From NCBI RefSeq assembly GCF_022829585.1, contig NZ_JAKSYC010000066.1, positions 1 to 56,922 on the forward strand: a stretch of DNA of 56,922 nucleotides. Reading direction: 5' to 3'. The stretch is from Methylobacterium sp. J-026 (GTDB lineage Bacteria; Pseudomonadota; Alphaproteobacteria; Rhizobiales; Beijerinckiaceae). Positions 16,351-25,365 of the stretch are shown in pieces (position 1 is the stretch's first letter; every line of letters starts with the position of its first letter). The translations under genes were made by a program, and so were the position numbers. The notes under the pieces were generated by a model, which worked only from the letters and a program-made list of their open reading frames with translations, searched no databases and was not told the origin of the DNA.

Positions 16351-17193
16351 TCAGCGGGCCGTCGTCGACAACTGCGCCAGGAAGTTGCCGATTTCCCGGC
16401 GGCGCAGATCCGCGTCGAGGACCTCCGGGCCGATCCCGTGCCGCCAGGCCAGGCGACGGGCCGCCTTCGGGTCTGTCCCCTGCAGGCCGGCGATCTCGTC
16501 GGCATAGACGGCCACGGCCCGCGGATTCTCCGCGAAACCGGCCTCCACCAGGGCCGTGTCGCAGAGGCGCAGCATCGCGGCCAGCTCGTCGAGAGCGAGT
16601 TCCGGATGGTATTGCGTCCCCCAGAACCAGCCGGCGCCGTGCCGGATCTCGAGGGCCTGGATGCCGAGAACACGATTGCCGGCGAGCACGCGGGCGTTCG
16701 GGGGCGGCTCCAGCACGGCATCCGAGTGAATCGCCGGGGCATCCCAGGTGGCCGGGCGGCCGGCGAGCAGCGGATGGGTTCGGCCCTCCTCCGTCGGCGT
16801 GATCGCCCGGGCGAACCCGTATTCGGGCCCGCGCGGGTTCTCGGCGGCCGTACCGCCGGTCACCGTGGCGGCGACCTGCACGCCCCAGCACGAGCCGAAT
16901 ACCGCGAGCCCCGCCTCCAGGGCCGTCCGCATCAGATCGAGCTGCCGGTGCACCGCCGGCGTGTCCTCCGCGACCTTGAGGGTCGATCCGGTGAAGATCA
17001 GCCCGTCGAAATCCGCGAGGCCCGCCGGCAGGGCGGCGTCGGCATCGGCCGGGCTGACGAGGCGGCAGGTGGTCCCTGGTGTCAGATCCCGCACGACCGC
17101 CGCGTAGGATTCGGCCGAGGTCCGGCCCGTAGCGGCGACGTGCCGGTCGCGGGCCGCGCGATCGTTGCCGTCGGCGATGAGCAGGCGCAGCAT
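16351..17193 (-). CDS. Class I glutamine amidotransferase-like protein
   Basis: 280 residues. The GATase1 domain has the nucleophile Cys102 in FGSCWGVQ and the His-x-Glu pair in TQYHPE (about 195-199), so the triad is intact. A C-terminal extension of roughly 70 residues is unlike plain GMP synthase amidotransferase subunits. No synthetase domain or partner is adjacent, so it may hydrolyse gamma-glutamyl compounds like other stand-alone members. It lies 101 bases upstream of the carotenoid desaturase on the same strand; co-transcription is possible but a carotenoid role is not suggested by the family. Confidence 0.82.
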   Translation of the reverse strand: MLRLLIADGNDRAARDRHVAATGRTSAESYAAVVRDLTPGTTCRLVSPADADAALPAGLADFDGLIFTGSTLKVAEDTPAVHRQLDLMRTALEAGLAVFGSCWGVQVAATVTGGTAAENPRGPEYGFARAITPTEEGRTHPLLAGRPATWDAPAIHSDAVLEPPPNARVLAGNRVLGIQALEIRHGAGWFWGTQYHPELALDELAAMLRLCDTALVEAGFAENPRAVAVYADEIAGLQGTDPKAARRLAWRHGIGPEVLDADLRRREIGNFLAQLSTTAR

Positions 17194-17494
17194 GGGGTTC
17201 CTTCGTCGAGCGGGCCCGGACCGTGCCCGATCGCGGCGACCGTGTCCGCGCGCGGCTGGTCGCAGGGCGGGCGCGGATCGTCGCGCCCCGGCCCGTTTCG
17301 AAGCGATGCCGGACGGGTGACTCGGCTCCCGGTATTCAGAATGGCAGAATACAGTATCCGATGATCAAATCAGCCAGTTTGCCGCTGTGATCGGCGGATA
17401 TATGGGGCGACATCCAAACAGGGGATGCGCCATGGCTGTTTGTGATTGTATCCAGCGATCGCGAATGCGGTTACAGGATCGACGGGGGGTTGGG
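17194..17494. other. Intergenic region
   Basis: About 300 bases between the divergent amidotransferase and the next small gene. The half after 17330 is more A/T-rich and includes an alternative ATG at 17432 with AGGGGA upstream. No operator or RNA structure is recognised. Confidence 0.4.
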
Positions 17495-17797
17495 ATGCAC
17501 GATCTCGCTCAGGTTGAACTCTACTGCTTAGAGGCCCGCGCATTGATCGCGCGCGCCGAGGATGCCGCGAATCGCCTCGGCCAGAGCGAGGCCTGCGACG
17601 GGCATCGTTTGATGGCGACGCAAGGCCTCGTGGCGATCCGGCACCTCCACAGGATCATCGAAACGCACCGAAACCGCTTGGCCTTCGAGGCGCTGCCCAA
17701 CGCCGTCAGCCAGCCCGTCCCGCCCAGACGGACTTGGCTATCCGTCATGCGGCGGCACCTCTCGAGCGGAAGCCGCGCCCTGGAAACGCAGGCCTGA
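17495..17797 (+). CDS. Hypothetical protein, about 100 residues
   Basis: No recognised family. The protein is mostly helical by appearance (DLAQVELYCLEARALIARAEDA and MATQGLVAIRHLHRIIETHRN) with a basic, Pro-containing C-terminus. The ATG at 17495 has a G-rich site upstream (GGGGGGTTGGG). A start at 17432 with AGGGGA would add 21 residues including CDC, and cannot be excluded. It is isolated, between the amidotransferase and the Cache gene. I rate it a probable but unproven gene. Confidence 0.5.
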   Translation: MHDLAQVELYCLEARALIARAEDAANRLGQSEACDGHRLMATQGLVAIRHLHRIIETHRNRLAFEALPNAVSQPVPPRRTWLSVMRRHLSSGSRALETQA

Positions 17798-18000
17798 TCC
17801 GCTCCGGCCGCTGCGCACGCTCGTCCGTCCTGCGCCGGGCGGACATGTCGGATGGTGGCCTCCCCGGCTTCGCCGCCCTGTCGGGGGCCTGACGGCCACG
17901 AACATGCGACGCCGAGAGCGGGGGGCGGAACCCCGCGACAGCCGTCGGCGGTCCCCGGCAGTTCGTGCGGCCTGGAAGGGTGGTTCAGGGAGGCGACGCC

Positions 18001-18480
18001 GTGATGAGAGCCCTGTTGATATGGCCCGTGCTGCTCCTGATCGGCGCGGCGTGTCCGGCCTTCGGAAAGCGGCTGCGACCGGTCGTCCATCAGGCTCCGG
18101 AGATCGAGACCCTCGTCAACCGGGCGTCCGACTTCCTGGAGGAGCGCGGCACCGGCGCCTTTGCGGACTTCAGGAGCAAGGGCAGCCCCTGGCGGTATGG
18201 CGACGTCTACCTGTTCGTCGTCGACATGCGCGGGATCGTCCTGTTCAATGCCGCCGAGCCCGACCGCGAGGGGCGGGATCTGCTCGGCGAACGCGACGCC
18301 AACGGGAAGCAGTTCCACCGGGACTTCATCGATACCGTCAGCCGGTTCGGGTCCGGCTGGATCGACTACATGTTCCCGAAGCCGGGTCAGTCCGTCCCCA
18401 CCGTGAAATGGAGCTACGTCTGCCAGACGCACGTGGCGGGTTCCGAGGCGCTCATCGGAGCCGGCGTCTATGTCGAATAG
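18001..18480 (+). CDS. Secreted single-Cache-domain protein
   Basis: About 159 residues. An N-terminal signal peptide (RALLIWPVLLLIGAACPAFG) is followed by one Cache domain: a helix with DFLEERGTGAFADF, then VYLFVVDMRGIVLFNA, RFGSGWIDYMFPKPG and a final strand ALIGAGVYVE. Cache domains bind small ligands outside the cytoplasm and usually belong to chemoreceptors or kinases; here there is no signalling domain, so it is probably a periplasmic binding component. AGGGAGG at 17987-17993 supports the GTG at 18001 or the adjacent ATG at 18004. It is convergent with the ABC permease. Confidence 0.8.
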   Translation: MMRALLIWPVLLLIGAACPAFGKRLRPVVHQAPEIETLVNRASDFLEERGTGAFADFRSKGSPWRYGDVYLFVVDMRGIVLFNAAEPDREGRDLLGERDANGKQFHRDFIDTVSRFGSGWIDYMFPKPGQSVPTVKWSYVCQTHVAGSEALIGAGVYVE

Positions 18481-18495
18481 CGCTGCCTCGCCCGC

Positions 18496-19704
18496 TCAGA
18501 CCGTCCGTCGGGCCGCGAGCGCGAGGGCGAAGCCGAGGCCGGCGAGGGCCAGTGCGGCCAGGACCGCCAGCGCCGGGGCGGCGGCGGTGAAGCCCTCGCC
18601 GAGCGCGTCCTGATAGGCGGTGATCGCCCAGGCGTTGGGGGTGAGCCAGCCGGCCTGCTGGAGCCAGGGCGGCATCAGGAAGCGCGGCACCATCGAGCCG
18701 CCTACCGCCGACAGCAGCAGCACCCCGAAGGTCGAGGCGAGGTGCGCCTGCTGGCGCGAGGCCGCCAGTGCGCAGGCGGCGAGCGCCAGCCCCGCCGCCA
18801 TCGCGGAGACCAGCAGGCACGTGGCCAGGAAGGCCGGCCAGTGCGGCCCGATCTCGACCCCGTAGAGCAGCGCGGCGGCCAGGAAGATCAGGCCCGCCTG
18901 CACGACGCCCTGGAGCGTCAGGAAGCCGAACTTGCCGAGCACCACCACCGGCAGCCCACCCGGCCCGGCCATGAGCCGCTCGCTGAGGCCGGTCTCGCGC
19001 TCCTCGACCAACGACATCGCCCCCTGCATCGCGGCGAACAGCAGGAACACCGCGGTGATCGCGCCCGCATAGTAGCTGATCCGGGCGTTGGCGGTGCTGG
19101 CCGCGGTACTGCGCTTTTCGACCATGTCGGCGAAGCTGAACGGTTCCTTCTTCGCCCGCTGCTCGGCGAAGGCCTCGTCGAGGAAGCGCCGTTCGTCCGG
19201 GCCGATCTTGCCGGTGCGCTCCACGTCGGCGACGATCCGCGAGAGGACCACGTCGGGCAGTGACTCGTTCAGAACGCGCTGGAACTGGCCCAGGGCGATC
19301 GGTGTCGCCAGGGCCTTGGCGGGATTCTCCACCAGCACCACCGGGCGGTCGGCGGCGCCCGGTGCGCCCTCGGAGGGTGTCGCGATCAGATCGCCGCGCA
19401 GGGCGAGCGCCACGTCGACCTCGCCCGAGCGCACGGCCCGGACCACGCCCGCGAGCTCGGTCTTGGGCAGGCGCGTGACCCGCAGGGACGGATCGGCCGC
19501 GAGCGCGTCGGTGAGGCGGCGTGTCGCGGCGGTCTGGACGAGGTCGGCGAGTCCGAGATGGATGCGGATCCGCTCGCCGGTCGCCCCGGAGAAGATCGCC
19601 GCGAAGATCGAGAAGATCACGGTCGGCAGGACGAACGCCATAATCAAAGCGGCGCGGTCGCGCAGCAGGCTCAGGGCCATCACGCGGAAGGCGGCGCCGA
19701 TCAT
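18496..19704 (-). CDS. ABC-2 type exporter permease
   Basis: 402 residues with the ABC-2 layout: one membrane helix near residues 10-32, a large extracytoplasmic region of about 170 residues (GERIRIHLGLADLVQ through the charged RSTAAST part), then five C-terminal helices. This resembles NatB/YhiH-type permeases. It should pair with the ATPase whose stop overlaps its start by 4 bases. The operon starts with a carotenoid desaturase, so the cargo may be a carotenoid derivative or another lipid; this is inference. Confidence 0.85.
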   Translation of the reverse strand: MIGAAFRVMALSLLRDRAALIMAFVLPTVIFSIFAAIFSGATGERIRIHLGLADLVQTAATRRLTDALAADPSLRVTRLPKTELAGVVRAVRSGEVDVALALRGDLIATPSEGAPGAADRPVVLVENPAKALATPIALGQFQRVLNESLPDVVLSRIVADVERTGKIGPDERRFLDEAFAEQRAKKEPFSFADMVEKRSTAASTANARISYYAGAITAVFLLFAAMQGAMSLVEERETGLSERLMAGPGGLPVVVLGKFGFLTLQGVVQAGLIFLAAALLYGVEIGPHWPAFLATCLLVSAMAAGLALAACALAASRQQAHLASTFGVLLLSAVGGSMVPRFLMPPWLQQAGWLTPNAWAITAYQDALGEGFTAAAPALAVLAALALAGLGFALALAARRTV

Positions 19705-20678
19705 CCGGCCGTCCCGTCCCGCAGGGCGGGGATTTCGGCGTCGGTCACCGCGCGGGGCCGGAGCGCGTCGAGGTAGAGGGCCTCCAATCGGGGGGCGCGC
19801 ACCCGGACCTCGGCCACCGGCACGCCCTGAGCGCGCAGGCTGCCGAGCAGGGCCGCGCCGTCGAGGCCGGACCGCTCCACCGAGCGCCAGGTCAGGCCAC
19901 CCGGCTCCGCGACCGCGAAGCCGGCCCGGCGCAGGGCCGCCTCGGCGGGTTCGTCGGCCGGGACTGTGAGGCTCAGTTCCCGCTCGGGGACGCCCGTGCG
20001 CAGCTGCGCCAGCAGATCGGTGAGGCGGCCGGCGCGCACGATCCGCCCCTGCGCCAGGAACGCGACCCGCGCGGCGAGGCGCTCCGCCTCGGCGAAATCG
20101 TGCGTGGCGATCAGGATCGCGGTGCCGGCCGCCTTGAGCCGGTCAAGGACGGCGTGGATCGCCGCCCGGGCGGCGAGGTCGACCCCACTCGTCGGCTCGT
20201 CGAGGAGGACGAGGCGCGGCCGGTTCATCAGGCTAGCCGCGATATTGACCCGGCGCCGGTAGCCCCCCGACAGGGTCCCGACCGGGCGGCGCGCCACCCC
20301 GCCGATCTCGGCCATCGCCAGGGCGGCCTCCACCGCTGCCCGCCGGTCGCGCCGGGGGACGCCCGCGAGTTGGCCGAACACGCCCAGATTCTCAGCCACG
20401 GTCAGCTTCGGGTAGAGGGCGATCTCCTGCGGCACCCAGCCGATGGCCCGCCGGGCACCGCCCTCCCGGTACGGATCGGCCCCGGCGACGCGCACGGATC
20501 CCGCGTTCGGGCGCAGGCGGCCGGCCACGAGGCGCATCAGCGACGATTTGCCCGCTCCGTTCGGCCCGAGCAGTGCCAGGGTCTCGCCCGGGTCGAGATC
20601 GAGGTCGACACGCTCCAGGACCCGCCGTCCGCGGAGGTCGAGATCGACGCCCGCGATTCGGACCAGGGGATCGGCCAT
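19701..20678 (-). CDS. ABC exporter ATP-binding protein
   Basis: 325 residues. Walker A is GPNGAGKSS (38-46), the signature is LSGGYRRRVNIA, and Walker B with the catalytic Glu is RLVLLDEPTSG. The switch His lies in IATHDFAEAE. About 100 residues after the nucleotide-binding domain form the C-terminal extension seen in drug/lipid-type ABC-2 systems. I chose the ATG at 20678 since it begins just before the first beta strand; a longer open frame upstream runs antisense-like through the DUF2141 gene. It is 4 bases downstream of the DUF2141 gene and overlaps the permease. Confidence 0.9.
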   Translation of the reverse strand: MADPLVRIAGVDLDLRGRRVLERVDLDLDPGETLALLGPNGAGKSSLMRLVAGRLRPNAGSVRVAGADPYREGGARRAIGWVPQEIALYPKLTVAENLGVFGQLAGVPRRDRRAAVEAALAMAEIGGVARRPVGTLSGGYRRRVNIAASLMNRPRLVLLDEPTSGVDLAARAAIHAVLDRLKAAGTAILIATHDFAEAERLAARVAFLAQGRIVRAGRLTDLLAQLRTGVPERELSLTVPADEPAEAALRRAGFAVAEPGGLTWRSVERSGLDGAALLGSLRAQGVPVAEVRVRAPRLEALYLDALRPRAVTDAEIPALRDGTAG

Positions 20679-20682
20679 CGCC

Positions 20683-21132
20683 TCAGCGCCGGGGCAGGGC
20701 GCGGGCGAGGCGCACCCGCAGGGCTGCGCCCGGCTCTCGCAGCACGAACGCGGCCTCGGCGAAATCCGGCCGCGCCCGCCGCCCGGCGGAGCCCGAGAAA
20801 CCGTAGGGTTCGAGGGGCAGGCCCAGCCCGGTGCGGTCGAGGCGGCCATTGCTGTTCGCGTCCTGAAAGGCCGCCACCGCGTAGGTCCCCGCCGGCACGC
20901 CGCGGAAGGTGAACAGGATGCGGTCGCCGGAGGCCGGCGCCTCGTCGCCCCGGGCGCAGGCGGCCTCCGACAGGCTCCCCTGGCAGAGGGCGATGCGCAC
21001 CGGGCCGCCGCCGGGTTCGATTCCGTCGATCTCGACCTGCACGCTCGCGGCCGCCGCCGGCAGGGTAGCGCTGAGGCAGACCGCGAGGACAAACCCGGCG
21101 AGACCGTTCCGCCGGCCCGCCGGCCTGGTCAC
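20683..21132 (-). CDS. Secreted DUF2141 protein in a carotenoid operon
   Basis: 149 residues. A signal peptide ([20 protein letters not shown]) is followed by a DUF2141 beta-sandwich, recognisable from [26 protein letters not shown] and [10 protein letters not shown]. The family is secreted or outer-membrane-associated and has no known activity. Its GTG start overlaps the desaturase stop by 4 bases, and it ends 4 bases before the ABC ATPase start, so it is translationally tied to both. Function in carotenoid handling or transport outside the inner membrane is a reasonable inference from this arrangement. Confidence 0.83.
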   Translation of the reverse strand: MTRPAGRRNGLAGFVLAVCLSATLPAAAASVQVEIDGIEPGGGPVRIALCQGSLSEAACARGDEAPASGDRILFTFRGVPAGTYAVAAFQDANSNGRLDRTGLGLPLEPYGFSGSAGRRARPDFAEAAFVLREPGAALRVRLARALPRR

Positions 21133-22718
21133 GAAGCCTCGCCGGAGGTGGCGAGCGGTGCGGTCTCGGGGATGCCCGCGGTGGCGGCGGCGCGGGCGCC
21201 GGCCAGTTCCTCGATCAGCAGCCGGGCCGTGATCCGGGCGCCCTCGTAGATCACCGGCAGGCCGGAGCCCGGATGGGTGCCGCCGCCCACGAGGTAGAGT
21301 CCCGGCCCGAAGCGGTTGTGGGGCCGGAAATACAGCATCTGCATCAGGTCGTGGGCGAGGTTGAAGGTGGCGCCCTCGTGGACGGCGAAATCCTCCTCCC
21401 ACTGGGTCGGGTCGATGATTCGCTCGTAGCGGATCCGCGACTCGACATCGCCGAGGCCGAGGAGTTTCAGCCGCTCCAGGATCAGGCTCCGATAGGTCTG
21501 ACGGATCGACGGCCAATCGATCCCGGCCTTCAGGTTCGGCACCGGTACGAGCACGTAGAGGGCGGTGTGGCCCGGGGGGGCCATGCCGCCGTCGGTGTAG
21601 CCCGCGTGCTGCACGTAGAGGGACGGCTGCATCGGCAGCGTGCCCTCGGTGATCTCGCGGATGTTCTTCTCGTAGCCGTCGGCGAGGAGGATCGTGTGGT
21701 GCCCGAGGCTGTCGGGCATGGATCCCTCGAGGCCGAGATACAGCATGAAGGTCGAGCAGGAGAGCCGGGCCTTGTGGATCTTCGCGTCGCGCCAGCGGGG
21801 GCGGTGCCGCTCCGGGACCAGGGCCCGCACCACCTTGGCGAAGTCGCCGTTGATCAGTACCGCGTCGGCGTTGAAGGTCTCGCCATCCGCCACGACGCCG
21901 CTGGCGCGCTTGCCGTCGAAGGTCACCCGCTCGACGGTGCTGTTGAGCCGGACATCGACGCCCATGCGCCCGGCCAAGCCCGCCATCGCATCCGAGACGG
22001 CGCCGCAGCCGCCGACCGGGTGGTAGACCCCGTGCTCGTATTCGAGGAACGACAGGATCGTGAACAGGCTCGGGCACCGGAACGGTGACATGCCGAGGTA
22101 CTTGGTCTGGAACGAGAAGGCGAGGCGGACCCGCGGGTCGGCGAAGTGGCGCTTGAGATCCTTGTCGACGCTGCGCCCGGGATGCAGGTAGGGCAGGGCC
22201 GCCAGCATCGCCGGGCTCGCCATGCTGCGCAGGGTGTGGAAGGATTGCTGGAGGATCGGCTTGAAGTAGTCGAGCTTGGTCCGGTTCTCCGTGAAGAACG
22301 CCTTGACGTGCTTGGCATCCTCCGGCGCCAGGCGGGCGATCTCCTGCTCCATGCGGGCAATGTCGCCGGTCGCCCGGATCGTGCCAGAGATGCCGTCCGC
22401 GCCCTCGAAGACGAGGTGGTATTGCGGATCGAGCCGTTCGAGCTTGACGTGATCCTCGAGCCGCTCACCGCAGCTCGCGAAGATGTCGGCGAGGATCTGG
22501 GGATAGAGGAAGAAGGTCGGTCCGATATCGAACTTGTAGCCGCCCGGCGCCGCCACGGTCTTGGTGCGGCCGCCGACCTGCGCGTCCTTCTCGAACAGCG
22601 TCACGTGGACTCCGGCCCGCGCCAGCAGCAGGGCGGTGGCCAAGCCACCCGGACCGGCGCCGACCACGGCTACCCGGCGTCCGGTGAGCGCCCGCAACCC
22701 ATTCCCAGACTGAAGCAA
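21129..22718 (-). CDS. Carotenoid desaturase of the CrtI/CrtN family
   Basis: About 529 residues. The dinucleotide motif is [21 protein letters not shown] with [11 protein letters not shown], then [15 protein letters not shown], and the C-terminal signature [19 protein letters not shown]. All hallmarks of phytoene/dehydrosqualene desaturases are present. Substrate (C30 or C40, saturated squalene or dehydrosqualene) cannot be read from sequence. I favour the TTG at 22718, with AGGAG 9 bases upstream; another TTG at 22754 would add 12 residues. It leads an operon with DUF2141, ATPase and permease genes, separate from the other desaturase operon 6 kb away. Confidence 0.88.
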   Translation of the reverse strand: MLQSGNGLRALTGRRVAVVGAGPGGLATALLLARAGVHVTLFEKDAQVGGRTKTVAAPGGYKFDIGPTFFLYPQILADIFASCGERLEDHVKLERLDPQYHLVFEGADGISGTIRATGDIARMEQEIARLAPEDAKHVKAFFTENRTKLDYFKPILQQSFHTLRSMASPAMLAALPYLHPGRSVDKDLKRHFADPRVRLAFSFQTKYLGMSPFRCPSLFTILSFLEYEHGVYHPVGGCGAVSDAMAGLAGRMGVDVRLNSTVERVTFDGKRASGVVADGETFNADAVLINGDFAKVVRALVPERHRPRWRDAKIHKARLSCSTFMLYLGLEGSMPDSLGHHTILLADGYEKNIREITEGTLPMQPSLYVQHAGYTDGGMAPPGHTALYVLVPVPNLKAGIDWPSIRQTYRSLILERLKLLGLGDVESRIRYERIIDPTQWEEDFAVHEGATFNLAHDLMQMLYFRPHNRFGPGLYLVGGGTHPGSGLPVIYEGARITARLLIEELAGARAAATAGIPETAPLATSGEAS

Positions 22719-22899
22719 CGCCGCCGACTCCTGCCAGAATCCCCCGAACCACAACCGTTAAGCTAGACCGCTCGACGCCCGCGGCAATTGCTGCCGTTTG
22801 TCGCGCGCAGAACAGCACAGGCTTCGAGACCCGTGAAGGGCCGTCGACCGGTCCCCGCGGGGGTATCGCACCGGAGGGGCGGAACCGGGGCAAACCACC

Positions 22900-24132
22900 T
22901 CATGCCGAACGCGGCCTGTCGGGGCCGGGCTGGACCATGCGCCACAGCCACAGCGCGGTCAGGATCAGCGACAGCGTCGCGGCCGCTCCGGTCCATTCCA
23001 GGGCGCCCCAGCCGGCCCAGCGGCCGGATCCGAGGGCGCGCACCAGCAGCGGGCCAGCGATCTGTCCGGCGGCGAACGCTGCGGTCATCTGCGCCAGCAG
23101 CGGCGTCGGATCGTCGGGCCGCACCTCACGGGCCAACTGCAAACCGGCCATGGTCGCGACCATGAAGGTGCCGCCCACGAGCACCGCCGCGGTGGCGATG
23201 GCCGGGAGGCTCTGGACGAACAGGGGCAGGGCGGTGCCAAGCGCCATGATTCCCTGAGCCAGGGCCCAGATCCGCTGGCGGGACCCGTGCGGCGCGAAAT
23301 GTGCCACGGCCGCGACCGACAGGGCGGCGGCGAGGCCGAAGAGCGGCCAGGTCAGCCCGAAGACGAGCGGATCGGGCGCCAGCGCCCGCGCCATCGACGG
23401 GAGGAACGTCGCCGGGACGATATAGCCGAACCCGAACGTCCCGTAACAGAGGACGAGGCTCAGCTGCCTGCTCCGGCGGCGCGGCACGGTCGCTGCGGCC
23501 GCGTGCTCCGTAAGCGGGGCCGTTTTCGTGTCGGGCCCGGAGGGCCGCAGCGCGGATAGCGCCCAGACGAGGAGCGCGCCGGCGCCGGCGACCGCGCCGA
23601 GTTCCAGCCACAGCCGGTGTGCCGGCTGGCGTCCCCCCAGCCATGTCAGCACGCCGGCCAGGGCGATGCCGAGCCCGACGCCCGTGTAGATCCAGGCCCC
23701 GGACCGTCCGGCCCGCTTCCGTGCGAGTTCGGCGAGGCACCAGCCGCTCGCGCAGACCAGCGCCCAGGCGCTGAACACGCCGGCCGCCCCCCGCAACGCG
23801 AGGCCGAGCAGCGCGGTCGCCCCGGCATCGACCCCGGACATCGCGAGGGTCGTCAGCGCGACGCCGACCAGACTCAGCAGCAGGCCGCGACGCGGGTCGC
23901 CGGCGAACCACGCGGCGGTCAAGGCGCCGAGGAAGTAGCCGACGTAGTTGGCGGCCGCCCATTCCGCGCCCGACGCGGTGCTCAGGGTGCCGTCCCGGAT
24001 CATCAGCGGTATGAGCGGCGTGAAGGCGAAGCGGCCGATCCCCATGGCGACCGCGAGGGCTACGAGGCCGCTCCCGACGATCGGCCAGTTCGTGCGGCGC
24101 GGCGCGGCGGGGATGGAACGTGTCGTGCTCAT
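22900..24132 (-). CDS. YbfB/YjiJ-family MFS transporter
   Basis: 410 residues with twelve predicted membrane segments. The first helix region GLVALAVAMGIGRFAFTPLIPLMI with its GRFAFTPLLP-type motif is characteristic of the YbfB/YjiJ MFS family; the linker after helix 6 is Thr/Pro/Arg-rich (about residues 205-225). Substrates are not known. ATG at 24132 is selected since the preceding residues of the longer frame are basic and non-family. The nearest clear neighbour on the same strand is the desaturase, about 180 bases away, so coupling is uncertain. Confidence 0.82.
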   Translation of the reverse strand: MSTTRSIPAAPRRTNWPIVGSGLVALAVAMGIGRFAFTPLIPLMIRDGTLSTASGAEWAAANYVGYFLGALTAAWFAGDPRRGLLLSLVGVALTTLAMSGVDAGATALLGLALRGAAGVFSAWALVCASGWCLAELARKRAGRSGAWIYTGVGLGIALAGVLTWLGGRQPAHRLWLELGAVAGAGALLVWALSALRPSGPDTKTAPLTEHAAAATVPRRRSRQLSLVLCYGTFGFGYIVPATFLPSMARALAPDPLVFGLTWPLFGLAAALSVAAVAHFAPHGSRQRIWALAQGIMALGTALPLFVQSLPAIATAAVLVGGTFMVATMAGLQLAREVRPDDPTPLLAQMTAAFAAGQIAGPLLVRALGSGRWAGWGALEWTGAAATLSLILTALWLWRMVQPGPDRPRSA

Positions 24133-24294
24133 CGACCGCCGATTGAACACGCGCCGACCGCCCTTGGAAAACGAATTCTCGCGCTGCACCGTGCTACCGG
24201 GCACCGGTGGATCTCGACGACCTGCGCCTTGGACGTGCGAATCGCTGGCCGAATTCTGTCTCCGCCTTACGTGTCGAAATCATCCGCCATCACG

Positions 24295-25203
24295 ATGCGT
24301 TCCATGGGTCGTCTACGGCAATTCGTTGCAGAGAATGTCTACGCGAAGCTGTTCCGGTCTCCGCACTGGCGCGTCGGCTGGCGGCATGTCTCGGGTCCCG
24401 ACCTGTGGGACACGCAATCGCTGGCGGACACGCGCTGGAACCGCCTGCCGGATCCCGGCATCCGCTTCTTCGCCGATCCGATGGCGATCGCGCATGGCGG
24501 GCGGACGATCCTGTTCGTGGAGGATTTCCACCATCACCGGCAGAAAGGCGTCATCTCGGCCGTCGAGCTGACCCCGGCCGGACCCGTCGGGCCGGTGCGC
24601 CAAGTGCTCGAAGAACCCTGGCACCTGTCCTACCCGCACGTGTTCGAGCACGATGGCGCGATCTGGATGATTCCGGAAAGCTGCGAGAACCGTGAGGTCG
24701 TCCTCTATCGCGCGGACCCGTTCCCGGATCGTTGGACCCGCGAGGCCGTGCTCATCGACGGAATGCCGTTGACCGACGCGACCCTCGTCCAGCACGACGG
24801 TCTGTATTGGCTGCTCGCGACCTTGGAGAATCCCGGTTCCGCCTCGGCGGATCTGTGCCTGTTCCACGCGGCGAGCCTCTTCGGCCCGTGGCGCCCCCAT
24901 CCGGGCAACCCGGTGCTGCACGACGCCCGCACCGCGCGCTCGGCGGGGCCGATCGTGCGTCGCGACGGTCGCTTGTGGAGACCGGTCCAGGATTGCAGCC
25001 ACCATTACGGCGCCGCCGTCGGGTTGGCCGAGATCACGCGCCTCGACACGGCCGGCTACGAACAGAATGTCCGGAACACGCTCGCCCCGTGCCAGGCTTG
25101 GCCCGGGCGGCGGCTGCACACGCTGAGCCAGTGCGGCGGCTTCGAATTCATCGACGGCTCGGCCAATGTGTTGCGCTGGTCGCCGTTTGCCGGCGGGACC
25201 TGA
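24295..25203 (+). CDS. Beta-propeller protein of the GH43/GINT1-N-like group
   Basis: 302 residues, no signal peptide. Repeating blade-like units are visible: FFADPMAIAHGGRTILFVEDF, HLSYPHVFEHDGAIWMIPES, TDATLVQHDGLYWLLA and SAGPIVRRDGRLWRPVQD. This pattern fits a five-bladed propeller related to GH43 and to the N-terminal region of glucosamine-inositolphosphorylceramide transferases, often found in bacterial glycan loci. Catalytic activity is not established. Starts at 24271 (GTG), 24295 (ATG) and 24304 (ATG) are possible; I chose 24295. A GT4 gene is convergent downstream. Confidence 0.7.
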   Translation: MRSMGRLRQFVAENVYAKLFRSPHWRVGWRHVSGPDLWDTQSLADTRWNRLPDPGIRFFADPMAIAHGGRTILFVEDFHHHRQKGVISAVELTPAGPVGPVRQVLEEPWHLSYPHVFEHDGAIWMIPESCENREVVLYRADPFPDRWTREAVLIDGMPLTDATLVQHDGLYWLLATLENPGSASADLCLFHAASLFGPWRPHPGNPVLHDARTARSAGPIVRRDGRLWRPVQDCSHHYGAAVGLAEITRLDTAGYEQNVRNTLAPCQAWPGRRLHTLSQCGGFEFIDGSANVLRWSPFAGGT

Positions 25204-25365
25204 ACCGCCGCGCAGGGTGCTTCCTGGCGACGGGGACGCCGATGGTGCTTAGGGCGCGCGATCGAGCGATGCGTGCGCGCCGTGGTCCGATCCGACGTGC
25301 TCGGCCAGGGCCTCAGACCGTCGTCCCGAGGGCTGGCCGTCGGGTCTCGGGAGAGGGACGACGCG

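Noticed and set aside
19701..21092. A longer ABC ATPase with about 138 extra N-terminal residues
   Set aside because: The extra part is read out of frame through the DUF2141 gene; the ATG at 20678 starts right before the first strand of the ATPase domain.
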